Notes under the pieces: generated by a model
The model's input: only the letters and a program-made list of their open reading frames with translations
Told to the model about the DNA's origin: nothing
Database searches by the model: none
Assembly: GCF_024707545.1 (NCBI RefSeq)
Contig: NZ_CP062229.1
Span: 2,089,501 to 2,153,500 of the forward strand
Direction: 5' to 3'
Source: Mesorhizobium onobrychidis
Lineage (GTDB): Bacteria > Pseudomonadota > Alphaproteobacteria > Rhizobiales > Rhizobiaceae
DNA: 64,000 nt
Shown here: positions 49,789 to 60,524 of the stretch, one piece after another
Layout: each line of letters starts with the position of its first letter
How positions within the stretch are numbered: position 1 is the first letter of the stretch
Translations under genes and position numbers: made by a program

Positions 49789-50985
49789 ATGACTTCCTAC
49801 CGCAACACCGAACCGGTGCCGCCGATCATGCAGGGCTCGCCGCCCAAAATGGTGCCGCCGAAGCTTGACTGGGACAGGGGACCATGGAACCGCTGGGCGT
49901 TCCAGCACATCCGCGAAATTCTGCCAACCGTCGAAGTCTGGCGCGGCAATGGCCATCGCCGCCGGTTCGAGCGGACCGAGGTCGATCTCGATGCGCTGCC
50001 GGTGAGCGACAGCACGGGGCAGCCTACGACGCTGACCGGGCTGCTGGACGAAACCTATACGGACGGCTTCCTCGTGCTCAAGGACGGCAAGATCGCCTAT
50101 GAGCGCTATTGCAACGGCATGACCGAGCGCACGCTGCATTTGTCGCAGTCGATGGCGAAATCGGTCACGGGCTCGGTGTTCGGCATACTGGCCGGGCGCG
50201 GGCTTATCGATCCTGCCTTGCCGGTGACGACCTATTTGCCGGAGCTGGAAGCTACCGGCTGGGCCGGCGCCAGCGTGCAGCATGTGCTCGATATGACGAC
50301 CGGCGTGCGTTTTTCCGAGGAATACACCGACCGCTATTCCGATATCGGCCAGGTCGATGTCGCCAGCGGCTGGAAACCGGTGCCGCCGGACAGCGATCCG
50401 GCCTTCGAATGGCCGTCGCATATGTTCGAATTGATCCTGCGGCTCAAGGAGACAGGCCGGCCGCATGGCGCTGCCTTCGAATACCGTTCGATCGAGACCG
50501 ACGTGCTCGCCTTCATCATGGAACGAATATCCGGCATGCGGCTGGCGCAGCTGGTTTCGGAGGAACTCTGGCAAAAGCTTGGCGCGGATGAAAGCGCCTG
50601 CTTCACCGTCGACAGTGCCGGCTACGCCATCGCCGACGGCGGCTTCAACGCCACGCTGCGCGACTATGGCCGCTTCGGCCAGCTGATCCTCGACAATGGC
50701 GGCGGCGTGGTGCCGGCCGACTGGGTCGAAGCGACGCGCAACGGCAGGCATGGACCGGACTTCAATCCCAGCCTGCCGGAAGGCAGCTACCGCAACCAGT
50801 TCTGGATCGAGGATCCGCGCTCGCGCGCGCTGATGTGCCGGGGCGTGTTCGGCCAGCTGATCCATATCGACTGGAACACGAGAATGGTGGTGGTGAAGCT
50901 TTCGAGTTACCCGGATTTCACCGACATCGCCTACTCGGTGGCGACGATGAAGGCCGTGCACGCGATCGCCGCCGCGCTGGCCTAA
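49789..50985 (+). CDS. Beta-lactamase-fold serine hydrolase, first paralogue
   Basis: 398-residue enzyme of the class C/6-aminohexanoate-dimer hydrolase group (COG1680). Catalytic Ser and Lys are in SQSMAKSVTG (SxxK); the tyrosine motif reads AFEYRSIETDVLAF, that is Tyr-Arg-Ser rather than the Tyr-x-Asn of beta-lactamases; a later ADWVEATRNGRHGPDF segment follows. No signal peptide is obvious, so it is probably cytoplasmic. Start choice is uncertain: ATGs at 49768, 49780 and 49789 follow the terminator; 49789 has the best-spaced GGGAT. A tandem paralogue lies 28 bases downstream. The substrate is unknown, perhaps an amide. Confidence 0.85.
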   Translation: MTSYRNTEPVPPIMQGSPPKMVPPKLDWDRGPWNRWAFQHIREILPTVEVWRGNGHRRRFERTEVDLDALPVSDSTGQPTTLTGLLDETYTDGFLVLKDGKIAYERYCNGMTERTLHLSQSMAKSVTGSVFGILAGRGLIDPALPVTTYLPELEATGWAGASVQHVLDMTTGVRFSEEYTDRYSDIGQVDVASGWKPVPPDSDPAFEWPSHMFELILRLKETGRPHGAAFEYRSIETDVLAFIMERISGMRLAQLVSEELWQKLGADESACFTVDSAGYAIADGGFNATLRDYGRFGQLILDNGGGVVPADWVEATRNGRHGPDFNPSLPEGSYRNQFWIEDPRSRALMCRGVFGQLIHIDWNTRMVVVKLSSYPDFTDIAYSVATMKAVHAIAAALA

Positions 50986-51013
50986 GTTCCAAAGAAAATC
51001 GAGAGGGAACGCC

Positions 51014-52195
51014 ATGACCGGCAAGACCGCGTTCGAGACCAGACATGGCTTTGCCCGCAACCAGGTGCTGCTCGACAACTGGCGCGAAAGCCCGTTCAGC
51101 CGGTGGTCGTTCCAGAATGTCGGCGAGTTGGTGCCGAGCGTACGTGTCGCAGCCGTGCCGGGCAGTGGCGAAATACCGGTTCAGGATTTCGGTGGGCTGC
51201 TTGACGAAAAGGTCGCGCTGGCCGGCGGGCCGGAGACCGTTGCGGCCTTTCTCACGCGTTCCGATACCGACGCGCTGACAATCATGAAAGCCCGCAAGAT
51301 CGTCGGCGACTGGTTTGCACCGCATATGCAGTTCGGCGCCCGCCACATCATCTTCTCGATCAGCAAGTCGCTGACCGCCATTCTGGCCGGCATATTGGAA
51401 GGCGGGGGGATTTTTGATCCGCAGGCTCCGGTGACCCACTATCTGCCGGAAGCTGCCGGCTCGGCCTATGGCGATGCCAGTGTGCGGCATGTGCTCGACA
51501 TGACCGTCAGCCTTGACTTCGAAGAAGCCTATCTCGATCCGGAAAGCGCCTTTGCCCGCTATCGCCGCGCGACGCTGTGGAATCCGGGTGGCGGCACGGA
51601 AAGCCTGACCGATTTCATCCTGACGCTGCAGCGCCTTGCCGAGCCGCATGGCCGGACGTTCCGCTACCGCTCGCCCAATTCCGACCTACTCGGCATCCTG
51701 CTCGAGCGCGCGTCCGGCCAGTGCTTCGCCGAACTGATGCGCGAGAAATTGTGGCTGCCGCTTGGTGCAACGAGCGAAGCGTCGGTGACGGTCGACAGGG
51801 AAGGCACCGCGCGCACGGCCGGCGGCATTTCGGTGACGCCGCGCGACCTGGCGCGGGTCGGCGAGATGATGCGGCAAGGCGGCATGGCCAATGGCCGGCG
51901 CGTCGTGCCGGAAGCCTGGGTGCGCGACACTGTCAGCACAGGCGGAGACACTGAGGCCTGGCAGCGTGGCACGATGGCGTTCCTCTTTCCGCAAGGCCGC
52001 TACCGCAACAAATGGTACCAGACCGGTGCGGCAAGCGGCGCCTTCTGCGGCATCGGCATCCACGGCCAGTGGCTCTACGTCAATCCGACGGCCGAGGTCG
52101 TCATCGCCAAGATGTCGTCGCAGCCGGAGCCGGTCGACGAGCCGCTCGATCTCGACATGATTGCTTTCTTCGAGGCACTGACCCGGATGGTCTGA
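51014..52195 (+). CDS. Beta-lactamase-fold serine hydrolase, second paralogue
   Basis: 393-residue relative of the preceding gene with the same layout: [10 protein letters not shown] (SxxK), [21 protein letters not shown] (Tyr motif), [20 protein letters not shown] and [34 protein letters not shown] site precedes the ATG. The pair is probably a duplication that has diverged (similar motifs, different N-termini) and is likely cotranscribed. Family-level function is peptide, ester or amide hydrolysis. Confidence 0.86.
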   Translation: MTGKTAFETRHGFARNQVLLDNWRESPFSRWSFQNVGELVPSVRVAAVPGSGEIPVQDFGGLLDEKVALAGGPETVAAFLTRSDTDALTIMKARKIVGDWFAPHMQFGARHIIFSISKSLTAILAGILEGGGIFDPQAPVTHYLPEAAGSAYGDASVRHVLDMTVSLDFEEAYLDPESAFARYRRATLWNPGGGTESLTDFILTLQRLAEPHGRTFRYRSPNSDLLGILLERASGQCFAELMREKLWLPLGATSEASVTVDREGTARTAGGISVTPRDLARVGEMMRQGGMANGRRVVPEAWVRDTVSTGGDTEAWQRGTMAFLFPQGRYRNKWYQTGAASGAFCGIGIHGQWLYVNPTAEVVIAKMSSQPEPVDEPLDLDMIAFFEALTRMV

Positions 52196-52323
52196 GCCGA
52201 TCCAGACCGACCGCGATGGCAGCTTTCCTGTGGAGCTATTGGGCGGTTGAAGACGCCGCGGTTGGCGGAGCGACGCTCTGCGCCTATGGTCGCTGCTCTT
52301 TTCTACAGGACGGCAGGAACGAC

Positions 52324-54636
52324 ATGGCATCCGACATCAAGCGCATCGCAGCAATCATCGCAGCCGAGATCACTGCCCGGCCCGAACAGGCCGCGGCGGC
52401 GATCGGGCTGCTGGACGAAGGTGCGACGGTGCCGTTCGTGGCGCGCTACCGCAAGGAAGTCACCGGCGGCCTGGACGACACGCAACTGCGCCTGCTTGCC
52501 GAACGGCTCGCCTATCTGCGCGAGCTCGACGCGCGCCGCGACACCATCCTCGGTTCGATCCGCGAGCAGGGCAAGCTGACCGAAGAGCTTGAAACCAAGA
52601 TCGCGGCGGCCGTCACCAAGGCGGAACTCGAAGACGTCTATCTGCCCTACAAGCCGAAACGCCGGACCAAGGCGGAGATCGCGCGCGAGCGTGGCTTGGG
52701 ACCGCTGGCAGACGCTATCCTTGCCGACCGCGCGGCGGTGCCCGCCGAACTGGCGCTGGCCTACATCAGTGAAGAGGTGGCCGACGGCAAGGCGGCGCTC
52801 GAGGGCGCGCGCGACATCCTGTCCGAGCAGTTCGCTGAGAATGCCGATCTGGTCGGCAGACTGCGGACCTACATGAAGGAACGCGCCTTCATGCGGTCAC
52901 GCGTCGTCGACGGCAAGCAGGAAGCCGGCGCGAAATTCTCCGACTATTTCGACCATGTCGAGCGCTGGGCCAATGTGCCGAGCCATCGCGCGCTGGCCAT
53001 GCTGCGCGGCCGCAACGAAGAAGTGCTGTCGCTCGACATCGAGGTCGATGCCGACGACGCGTCTCCGGTGAAGCCGGTCGAACGGATGATTGCCGACGCC
53101 TACGCCATCGGCCGCCAGTTGCCGGGCGATCGCTGGCTGATGGAGGTGGCCGGCTGGACCTGGCGTATAAAGCTGTCGCTGCACCTGACGCTCGATTTGA
53201 TGCGGGATCTGCGCGAGCGGGCCGAGGAGGAGGCGATCCATGTCTTCGCCCGCAATCTGAAGGATTTGCTGCTCGCTGCCCCGGCCGGCTCGCGCGCCAC
53301 GATGGGGCTCGACCCCGGCATCCGCACCGGCGTCAAGGTGGCGGTTGTGGACGGCACCGGCAAGCTGCTGGCGACGACGACGGTCTATCCGTTTCCGCCA
53401 AGGAACGATGTGCGCGGCACGCAAGCCGAACTCGCAAAGCTCATCCGCCTGCACAAGGTCGAGTTGATTTCCATCGGCAACGGCACCGGCAGCCGCGAGA
53501 CGGAAAGGCTGGTGACCGACATGCTGTCGGACATGCCGTCGGATTCTGGGCCGAAGCCGCTCAAGGTGATCGTCAGCGAAGCGGGTGCTTCGGTCTATTC
53601 CGCCTCGGCAACGGCGGCGGCGGAATTTCCCGGCCTCGACGTGTCGCTGCGCGGCGCGGTGTCGATCGCCAGGCGTCTGCAGGATCCGCTCGCCGAACTG
53701 GTCAAGATCGAGCCGAAGTCGATCGGCGTCGGCCAGTATCAGCATGACGTCGACCAGTATCGGCTCAGCCGCTCGCTGGAAGCGGTGGTCGAGGACGCGG
53801 TCAATGCCGTCGGCGTCGACCTCAACACCGCCTCGGCGCCGCTTCTGGCGCGGGTTTCGGGTCTTGGCGCATCGCTGGCCGAGGCGATCATTGCGCACCG
53901 TGACGCGGCCGGCCCCTTCGCCAGCCGCCGTGACCTGTTGAAGGTCTCTCGCCTTGGACCCCGCGCGTTCGAGCAATGCGCCGGCTTCCTGCGCATTCCC
54001 AACGGCACCGAACCGCTCGATGCCTCGGCCGTGCATCCGGAAGCCTATGGCGTGGCGAAAAAGATTGTAGCGGCCTGCGGACGTGACCTCCGTTCGCTGA
54101 TGGGCGACAGTGCCGCTCTCAAGGCGCTCGATCCGCGTGTCTTCGTCGATGAGCGGTTCGGCCTGCCGACGGTCCGCGATATCCTGGCGGAACTGGAAAA
54201 GCCCGGTCGCGATCCGCGCCCCGGCTTCAAGACCGCGACCTTCGCCGACGGCGTCGATGACATCAAGGATTTGAAGCCAGGCATGCTGCTGGAGGGCACT
54301 GTCACCAATGTCGCCGCTTTCGGCGCCTTCGTCGATATCGGCGTGCATCAGGACGGCTTGGTGCATGTCTCGCAACTGGCCGACCGTTTCGTCAAGGACG
54401 CGCATGAGGTGGTGAAAGCCGGCGACGTGGTCAAGGTGCGCGTCGTCGACATCGACATCAAGCGCAAGCGCATCGGCCTTTCGATGCGCAAGGATGGTGA
54501 CGGCGGTACACCGAAGCCGCGCGACAACGGCAACAGACCGGTGCCGCGCGCGCCGGCGCCGCTGCGTCAGGCGGAAAGGCCGGTGCAACAAGGCGCGTTC
54601 GGCGCCGCGTTGGCCGATGCGTTGAAGCGGAAGTAG
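52324..54636 (+). CDS. tex: Tex, transcription accessory protein
   Basis: 770-residue nucleic-acid-binding protein. Order of domains: N-terminal Tex region ([19 protein letters not shown]), YqgF-like fold ([16 protein letters not shown]), helix-hairpin-helix repeats ([24 protein letters not shown] and [17 protein letters not shown]), and a C-terminal S1 RNA-binding domain ([31 protein letters not shown]). A Pro/Arg-rich tail follows. The start at 52324 has CAGGAACGAC. Stop TAG abuts the converging LysR stop with no gap. Confidence 0.94.
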   Translation: MASDIKRIAAIIAAEITARPEQAAAAIGLLDEGATVPFVARYRKEVTGGLDDTQLRLLAERLAYLRELDARRDTILGSIREQGKLTEELETKIAAAVTKAELEDVYLPYKPKRRTKAEIARERGLGPLADAILADRAAVPAELALAYISEEVADGKAALEGARDILSEQFAENADLVGRLRTYMKERAFMRSRVVDGKQEAGAKFSDYFDHVERWANVPSHRALAMLRGRNEEVLSLDIEVDADDASPVKPVERMIADAYAIGRQLPGDRWLMEVAGWTWRIKLSLHLTLDLMRDLRERAEEEAIHVFARNLKDLLLAAPAGSRATMGLDPGIRTGVKVAVVDGTGKLLATTTVYPFPPRNDVRGTQAELAKLIRLHKVELISIGNGTGSRETERLVTDMLSDMPSDSGPKPLKVIVSEAGASVYSASATAAAEFPGLDVSLRGAVSIARRLQDPLAELVKIEPKSIGVGQYQHDVDQYRLSRSLEAVVEDAVNAVGVDLNTASAPLLARVSGLGASLAEAIIAHRDAAGPFASRRDLLKVSRLGPRAFEQCAGFLRIPNGTEPLDASAVHPEAYGVAKKIVAACGRDLRSLMGDSAALKALDPRVFVDERFGLPTVRDILAELEKPGRDPRPGFKTATFADGVDDIKDLKPGMLLEGTVTNVAAFGAFVDIGVHQDGLVHVSQLADRFVKDAHEVVKAGDVVKVRVVDIDIKRKRIGLSMRKDGDGGTPKPRDNGNRPVPRAPAPLRQAERPVQQGAFGAALADALKRK

Positions 54637-55533
54637 CTACTTCTCCGGCGGCACATGGCCCAGCAGCCAGTCGCGAAAACTGGCGACCGGCGGATGGCCG
54701 CGCTTGTCGTGCGGCACGACGAGATAATAGGCGCTGCGGCTTTGCATCGGCCGACCCGGCGCCGGCACCAACTGGCCGCGCTGTAATTCGCCTGATATGA
54801 GCACCTGCGGCAGCAGCGCCACGCCGAGCCCGGCCATGCAGGCCTGGGCGGCGGTGCCGAATTGCTCGAACTGCATGCCCGGTCCGGTCGGCGCGCTCAA
54901 ACCCTGATGTTCGAACCACTCGGTCCATGCGCCGGGCCGCGTCGCCATATGCAACAGCGGCAGGCGGCCGATATCGGCAGGTGTGGCAAGATCCCGGCCG
55001 GCCAGAAATTCGGGCGAGACCACTGGCACCACCGTCTCGCGCACCAGCAGTGTCGAGTCGGCGTCCGGCCAGTCGGGCAGGCCGAAATGGATGGCGGCGT
55101 CGAGCCTCTCGCGGGCGAAGTCGAAGCGGCCGATGCGAGTGACGAAATTGATGGTGATGTCGGGGTTGTTTTCAACGAAATCCGGGATGAGCGGCATCAG
55201 CCAGCGCGTGCCGAAGGTCGGCAGGATGGCGAGGTTCAAGATGCCACTATGCCGATTGCTCATCAATCCCAGGGCTGCATCGCGCAACTGGCCAAGGGCG
55301 GCGCGCACCGCTTCGGCATAAATCTCGCCTGCCGCCGACAGCCGGACATTGCGGCTGTCGCGTTCGAACAGCCGGCGGCCGAACTGGTCCTCCAGCAGCC
55401 TGATCTGGCGGCTGACGGCGCCTTGAGTCAGATCAAGCTCCTGCGCGGCGGCGGTGAAGCTGCCCAATCGAGCCACCGCCTCGAAAGCGGCAAGGGCGCT
55501 GATACCAGGCAGAAGGCGGCGCTGAACGTTCAT
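54637..55533 (-). CDS. LysR-family regulator, probable activator of glutaryl-CoA dehydrogenase gene
   Basis: 298-residue LysR regulator of the GcvA type. Helix-turn-helix: ALAAFEAVARLGSFTAAAQELDLTQGAVSRQIRLLED. The effector domain begins NLAILPTFGTRWLMPLIPDF. It is divergent from gcdH with a 163-bp shared upstream region, the normal LysR layout, which suggests gcdH is its target (GcdR-like). The inducer would then be a lysine/tryptophan degradation intermediate, by inference. Confidence 0.9.
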   Translation of the reverse strand: MNVQRRLLPGISALAAFEAVARLGSFTAAAQELDLTQGAVSRQIRLLEDQFGRRLFERDSRNVRLSAAGEIYAEAVRAALGQLRDAALGLMSNRHSGILNLAILPTFGTRWLMPLIPDFVENNPDITINFVTRIGRFDFARERLDAAIHFGLPDWPDADSTLLVRETVVPVVSPEFLAGRDLATPADIGRLPLLHMATRPGAWTEWFEHQGLSAPTGPGMQFEQFGTAAQACMAGLGVALLPQVLISGELQRGQLVPAPGRPMQSRSAYYLVVPHDKRGHPPVASFRDWLLGHVPPEK

Positions 55534-55696
55534 GATCCATTACTAGTGCTCATTGATCGCCGAAGCAATTTCGTTTGATTTTTTCAAGCCGGGAGCCGAT
55601 AAGCCGCGCACTTCATGATTTTTGTTTATGCATGTCGTTATCCTAAAACCGCCGAACATTTTTGGGTAACATGCAAGAGTTTGGAGACCGAGAGCC

Positions 55697-56887
55697 ATGG
55701 CCGCCGACAAGAACGCATTCGTCTGGGATGATCCTTTCCTGATCGAGAACCAGCTTTCGGAAGACGAACGGATGGTGCGTGATGGCGCATCGGCATTCGC
55801 CGCCGACAAGCTCGCCCCCAGAATCGAGGAAGCCTATCTCGAGGAAAAGACCGATGCCGGGATCTTTCGCGAGATGGGCGAGGCGGGTCTGCTCGGCATT
55901 ACCATCCCGGAAGAATATGGCGGGCTCGGCGCCAACTACGTCACCTATGGGCTGGTGGCGCGCGAAGTCGAGCGTATCGATTCTGGCTATCGCTCGATGA
56001 TGAGCGTGCAGTCGTCGCTGGTGATGTATCCGATCCATTCCTATGGCTCGGAGGCGCAACGCAAGAAGTACCTGCCGAAGCTGGCGTCGGGCGAATGGAT
56101 CGGCTGCTTCGGCCTGACCGAGCCGGATGCCGGTTCCGACCCCGGCGGCATGAAGACGCGGGCCGAAAAGACGGCGAACGGCTACAAGATCTCCGGCTCG
56201 AAAATGTGGATTTCCAACGCGCCGATCGCCGATGTATTTGTCGTCTGGGCAAAGTCGGCCGCGCATGGAAACGAAATTCGCGGCTTCGTCCTGGAAAAAG
56301 GCATGAAGGGGCTGTCGGCACCGAAGATCGGCGGCAAGCTGTCGCTTCGCGCATCGATCACCGGCGAAGTGGTGATGGAAGGCGTCGAGGTCGGCGAAGA
56401 TGCGCTGCTGCCCAATGTCTCCGGCTTGAAGGGGCCGTTCGGCTGCCTCAACCGGGCGCGTTACGGTATCTCATGGGGCGCGATGGGCGCGGCGGAGGAT
56501 TGCTGGCACCGGGCCCGCCAATACGGCCTCGACCGCAAGCAGTTCGGCAAGCCGCTGGCCGGCACGCAGCTTTTCCAGAAGAAGCTCGCCGACATGCAGA
56601 CCGAGATCGCTCTGGGGCTGCAGGCCAGCCTGCGCGTCGGGCGGCTGATGGATGAAGGCAAGATGGCGCCGGAGATGATCTCGATCGTCAAGCGCAACAA
56701 TTGCGGCAAGGCGCTCGACATTGCCCGCCAGGCCCGTGACATGCATGGCGGCAACGGCATCCAGATCGGCTACCATGTCATGCGCCACGCGCAGAACCTG
56801 GAGACGGTCAACACCTATGAGGGCACGCATGACGTGCATGCGCTGATCCTCGGGCGGGCGCAGACGGGATTGCAGGCGTTTTTCTAA
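55697..56887 (+). CDS. gcdH: Glutaryl-CoA dehydrogenase
   Basis: FAD-dependent acyl-CoA dehydrogenase that oxidises and decarboxylates glutaryl-CoA to crotonyl-CoA in lysine and tryptophan degradation. The 396-residue protein has [21 protein letters not shown], the flavin-binding [16 protein letters not shown] and [16 protein letters not shown], the [20 protein letters not shown] region with conserved Arg and the catalytic-base Glu in [20 protein letters not shown]. This ending, as well as [15 protein letters not shown], is characteristic of GcdH rather than short-chain enzymes. It starts at 55697 with GGAGACCGAGAGCC upstream. Confidence 0.92.
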   Translation: MAADKNAFVWDDPFLIENQLSEDERMVRDGASAFAADKLAPRIEEAYLEEKTDAGIFREMGEAGLLGITIPEEYGGLGANYVTYGLVAREVERIDSGYRSMMSVQSSLVMYPIHSYGSEAQRKKYLPKLASGEWIGCFGLTEPDAGSDPGGMKTRAEKTANGYKISGSKMWISNAPIADVFVVWAKSAAHGNEIRGFVLEKGMKGLSAPKIGGKLSLRASITGEVVMEGVEVGEDALLPNVSGLKGPFGCLNRARYGISWGAMGAAEDCWHRARQYGLDRKQFGKPLAGTQLFQKKLADMQTEIALGLQASLRVGRLMDEGKMAPEMISIVKRNNCGKALDIARQARDMHGGNGIQIGYHVMRHAQNLETVNTYEGTHDVHALILGRAQTGLQAFF

Positions 56888-56905
56888 GCCGGCCATGTCC
56901 TTCGC

Positions 56906-56940
56906 TTCGTCATCCTCGGGCTTGACCCGAGGATGACGAA
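56906..56940. repeat. Perfect 15-bp palindromic repeat
   Basis: TTCGTCATCCTCGGG is mirrored by CCCGAGGATGACGAA around CTTGA. It lies 18 bases after gcdH and lacks a T run. This palindrome type recurs in Rhizobiales genomes, from memory. Confidence 0.75.
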
Positions 56941-57122
56941 GACGCGAGGGCTTTCGCCAATCGCAGACGCTGGAGGCCGGTGGTGGCCAGTCGTATTAAG
57001 CGAAATTGCAGCATTCAATAGCCGCTTAAATTAGGTGCACCGCAACATCTCTGCTTGGAGAATGGCCAGCATTTGTGTCAGGGTTCGGCGAATTCGTTTG
57101 AAACGCCGACTTTCGAGGCCCC

Positions 57123-60100
57123 ATGGCAATTCTGGCAGCCGTCTACCACCTGACCCATTACAAATATGACCGGCCGGTTGTTCTCGGCCCTCAGGTCATC
57201 AGGCTGCAGCCGGCGCCGCATTCCCGCACCAAGGTGCTCAGCCATTCGCTGAAGGTCGAGCCGGCGAACCACTTCGTCAATCTGCAGCAGGATCCCTACG
57301 GCAACTTCCTCGCCCGCTTCGTGTTTCCGGAACCGGTGACGGAGCTGAAGATCGAGGTCGACCTCGTCGCCGACATGACGGTCTACAATCCGTTCGATTT
57401 TTTCGTCGAGCCGTCGGCCGAGATCTTTCCGTTCGAATACCCGGAAGAGATCAGCGCCGATCTCGCCATCTACCGGACGCCGGAACCGGCCGGACCGCTG
57501 CTGTCGGCGTTCCTGCAAACCATCGATCGCCACCCAACCAACACCGTCAATTTCGTCGTCGACCTCAATGCGCGCCTGCAGCGCGAGATCGCCTATATCG
57601 TGCGCATGGAAACCGGCGTTTTTTCGCCGGAGGAAACGCTGGCCGCCAAGAAAGGCTCGTGCCGCGATACGAGCTGGCTGCTGGTGCAGATCCTGAGGAA
57701 CCTCGGCATCGCCGCGCGCTTCGTTTCCGGCTACCTGATCCAGCTGAAGCCCGACCTCGTCGCGCTTGACGGTCCGCCCGGCACCGCCGTCGACTTCACC
57801 GATCTCCATGCCTGGTGCGAGGTCTACCTGCCGGGCGCCGGCTGGATCGGCTTCGACCCGACCTCCGGACTGCTCACCGGCGAAAGCCATGTGCCTCTCG
57901 CCGCAACGCCGCATTTCCGCAACGCCGCGCCCATTTCCGGCATGGCGAGCTTCGCCAATGTCGAGTTCGGCTTCGACATGCGGGTCGATCGCATCGCCGA
58001 GCATCCACGCATCACCAAGCCGTTCTCCGACGAAAGCTGGCAGGCGCTCGATGCGCTGGGCAACCAGGTTGACGCCGCGCTGGAAGCCGGGGACGTGCGG
58101 CTGACCATGGGTGGCGAGCCGACCTTCGTGTCGATCGACGATTTCGAGGCGGAGGAGTGGAACACCGCCGCCGTCGGCCCGACAAAACGCGAAAAGGCCG
58201 ATGCGCTGATCCGCCGGCTGCGTGAGCGTTTCGCGCCCGGCGGCTTCCTGCACTACGGGCAGGGCAAGTGGTATCCGGGCGAAAGCCTGCCGCGCTGGAC
58301 CTTCTCGCTGTACTGGCGCGCCGACGGCGAGCCGGTGTGGAGCGACCCGTCGCTGATCGCACGGGAAAACAGCGAAGCAGATGAAGCAGGCGAAGCAGAT
58401 GTCGGGCCGAAGCAGGCTGAAGGCCTGCTGACGGCGATTGCTGATGAACTCGGCATCGACAAGACCATGGTCAGCGAAGCCTATGAGGACCCGGCCGAGT
58501 GGCTGCTCAAGGAAGGCAAGCTGCCGGAGAATGTCGATCCGTCCAATTCGAAGCTGGAGGACCCCGAGGAGCGCAGCCGCATGGCGCGGGTGTTCGAACG
58601 CGGCCTGACCAAGCCGTCGGGCTATGTGCTGCCTGTCCAGCGCTGGAACAGCCAGGCGTCGGGACCGCGCTGGCGTTCGGAGAAATGGAAAACGCGGCGC
58701 GGCAAGCTGTTTCTGGTGCCGGGCGATTCACCGGTCGGCTACCGCCTGCCGCTGGGCACGCTTCCCTATGTGCCGCCGGCGCAGTTCCCCTACATCGTGC
58801 CGGTCGATCCTTCCCTGCCGCGCGGGCCATTGCCGGCGCGCGAGGCTATTTTGCCTGAAGCCGCTCCGTTGCCGGAGGCTGCACCGGCCGAACTTGAAGG
58901 CGCCGACGAAATGGCACGCCGCCAGCAGGCGGCGTCATTCACCGCCGCGACCGGCCAGCAGGACCGTGTCGAACAGGAGATCACCGAGATTGGCGGCGCG
59001 GTGCGCACCGCGCTGTCGGTCGAGCCGCGCGACGGACGGCTTTGTGTGTTCATGCCGCCGGTCGAGGCGCTGGAAGATTACCTCGAACTGGTCGCGGCGG
59101 CCGAGAACGCGGCAAAGGCTATCGGCCTGCCGGTGCATATCGAGGGCTACAGCCCGCCGCACGATCCGCGCCTCAACGTCATCCGCGTGGCTCCGGATCC
59201 CGGCGTCATCGAAGTGAACATCCATCCGGCTGCGAACTGGCAGGACTGCGTGGCGACGACCACAGCGATCTACGAGGAGGCGCGGCAGACGCGGCTTGGC
59301 GCTGACAAGTTCATGATCGACGGCCGCCATACCGGCACCGGCGGCGGCAACCATGTCGTCGTCGGCGGCGCGACACCTAACGACAGTCCGTTCCTGCGTC
59401 GCCCCGACTTGCTGAAGAGCCTGGTGCTGCAATGGCAGCGCCGTCCGTCGCTGTCCTATCTGTTCTCAGGCCTGTTCATCGGCCCGACCAGCCAGGCGCC
59501 GCGTTTCGACGAGGCGCGCCACGATTCGCTCTACGAGCTCGAGATCGCGATGGCGCAGGTGCCGCATCCGGATAAGGGTCAGGCCCCGCTGCCGTGGTTG
59601 GTCGACCGGCTGTTCCGAAATCTTCTGACCGACGTGACGGGGAACACCCACCGCTCGGAAATCTGCATCGACAAGCTGTTTTCGCCGGACGGGCCGACCG
59701 GCCGGTTGGGGCTGGTCGAGTTCCGCGGCTTCGAAATGCCGCCCAATGCGCGCATGAGCCTCGCGCAGCAATTGCTGGTGCGCGCCATTATCGCCCGCGC
59801 CTGGAAGAACCCGCTCGATGGCCGCTTCGTGCGCTGGGGCACGTCGCTGCATGACCGTTTCATGCTGCCGCACTATGTCTGGGCTGACTTTCTCGATGTG
59901 CTGGACGACCTCAAGCTGAACGGCTTTGAATTCCGTCCCGAATGGTTCGACGCGCAGCTCGAATTCCGCTTTCCGTTCTGCGGCGAGGTCCAGCATGCCG
60001 GCATCAAGCTGGAACTGCGGCAAGCGCTGGAGCCATGGCATGTCATGGGCGAGCAGGGCGCCATCGGCGGCACGGTGCGCTTCGTCGATTCCTCGGTCGA

Positions 60101-60518
60101 GCGGCTGCAGGTGAAGACGGAAGGGCTCAACCCGGAGCGTCATGCCGTCGTCTGCAACGGCCGCATCGTGCCGATGAAGGTGACCGACACCAGAGAGATC
60201 GCGGTGGCGGGGGTCCGCTTCAAGGCCTGGCAGCCGGCATCGGGCCTGCATCCCGCGCTGCCGGTCAATACGCCGCTGGTCTTCGACATCTACGATCACT
60301 GGTCGGGCAGGGCGGTCGGCGGCTGCGTCTACCATGTCGCGCATCCCGGCGGGCGCAGCTACGACACCTTCCCGGTCAACGGCAACGAAGCGGAGGCGCG
60401 GCGGCTCGCCCGCTTCGAACCGCGCGGCCATACGCCGTCCGGCTACGTGCTGCGCGACGAACAAGCCTCTGAGGATTTCCCGATGACCCTTGACCTGCGG
60501 CGGCCTGCAAGACTCTGA
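57123..60518 (+). CDS. Transglutaminase-like and DUF2126 fusion protein
   Basis: 1131-residue protein. N-terminal beta-rich domain and transglutaminase-fold domain (about 1-290) with the catalytic Cys in [10 protein letters not shown], His in [12 protein letters not shown] and Asp in FDPTSG. The rest is DUF2126 (about 330-1131): [62 protein letters not shown] and an [15 protein letters not shown] segment. DUF2126 has been placed with the amidoligase/glutamate-cysteine-ligase-like fold, so the protein may both ligate and cleave peptide-type bonds. No signal peptide. ATG at 57123 follows a weak site. It is the first of three closely spaced genes. Confidence 0.9.
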   Translation: MAILAAVYHLTHYKYDRPVVLGPQVIRLQPAPHSRTKVLSHSLKVEPANHFVNLQQDPYGNFLARFVFPEPVTELKIEVDLVADMTVYNPFDFFVEPSAEIFPFEYPEEISADLAIYRTPEPAGPLLSAFLQTIDRHPTNTVNFVVDLNARLQREIAYIVRMETGVFSPEETLAAKKGSCRDTSWLLVQILRNLGIAARFVSGYLIQLKPDLVALDGPPGTAVDFTDLHAWCEVYLPGAGWIGFDPTSGLLTGESHVPLAATPHFRNAAPISGMASFANVEFGFDMRVDRIAEHPRITKPFSDESWQALDALGNQVDAALEAGDVRLTMGGEPTFVSIDDFEAEEWNTAAVGPTKREKADALIRRLRERFAPGGFLHYGQGKWYPGESLPRWTFSLYWRADGEPVWSDPSLIARENSEADEAGEADVGPKQAEGLLTAIADELGIDKTMVSEAYEDPAEWLLKEGKLPENVDPSNSKLEDPEERSRMARVFERGLTKPSGYVLPVQRWNSQASGPRWRSEKWKTRRGKLFLVPGDSPVGYRLPLGTLPYVPPAQFPYIVPVDPSLPRGPLPAREAILPEAAPLPEAAPAELEGADEMARRQQAASFTAATGQQDRVEQEITEIGGAVRTALSVEPRDGRLCVFMPPVEALEDYLELVAAAENAAKAIGLPVHIEGYSPPHDPRLNVIRVAPDPGVIEVNIHPAANWQDCVATTTAIYEEARQTRLGADKFMIDGRHTGTGGGNHVVVGGATPNDSPFLRRPDLLKSLVLQWQRRPSLSYLFSGLFIGPTSQAPRFDEARHDSLYELEIAMAQVPHPDKGQAPLPWLVDRLFRNLLTDVTGNTHRSEICIDKLFSPDGPTGRLGLVEFRGFEMPPNARMSLAQQLLVRAIIARAWKNPLDGRFVRWGTSLHDRFMLPHYVWADFLDVLDDLKLNGFEFRPEWFDAQLEFRFPFCGEVQHAGIKLELRQALEPWHVMGEQGAIGGTVRFVDSSVERLQVKTEGLNPERHAVVCNGRIVPMKVTDTREIAVAGVRFKAWQPASGLHPALPVNTPLVFDIYDHWSGRAVGGCVYHVAHPGGRSYDTFPVNGNEAEARRLARFEPRGHTPSGYVLRDEQASEDFPMTLDLRRPARL

Positions 60519-60524
60519 TCAGCC

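Noticed and set aside
52897..54591. 564-codon minus-strand frame opposite tex
   Set aside because: Shadow of tex; composition (His/Arg-rich) and lack of motifs argue against it.
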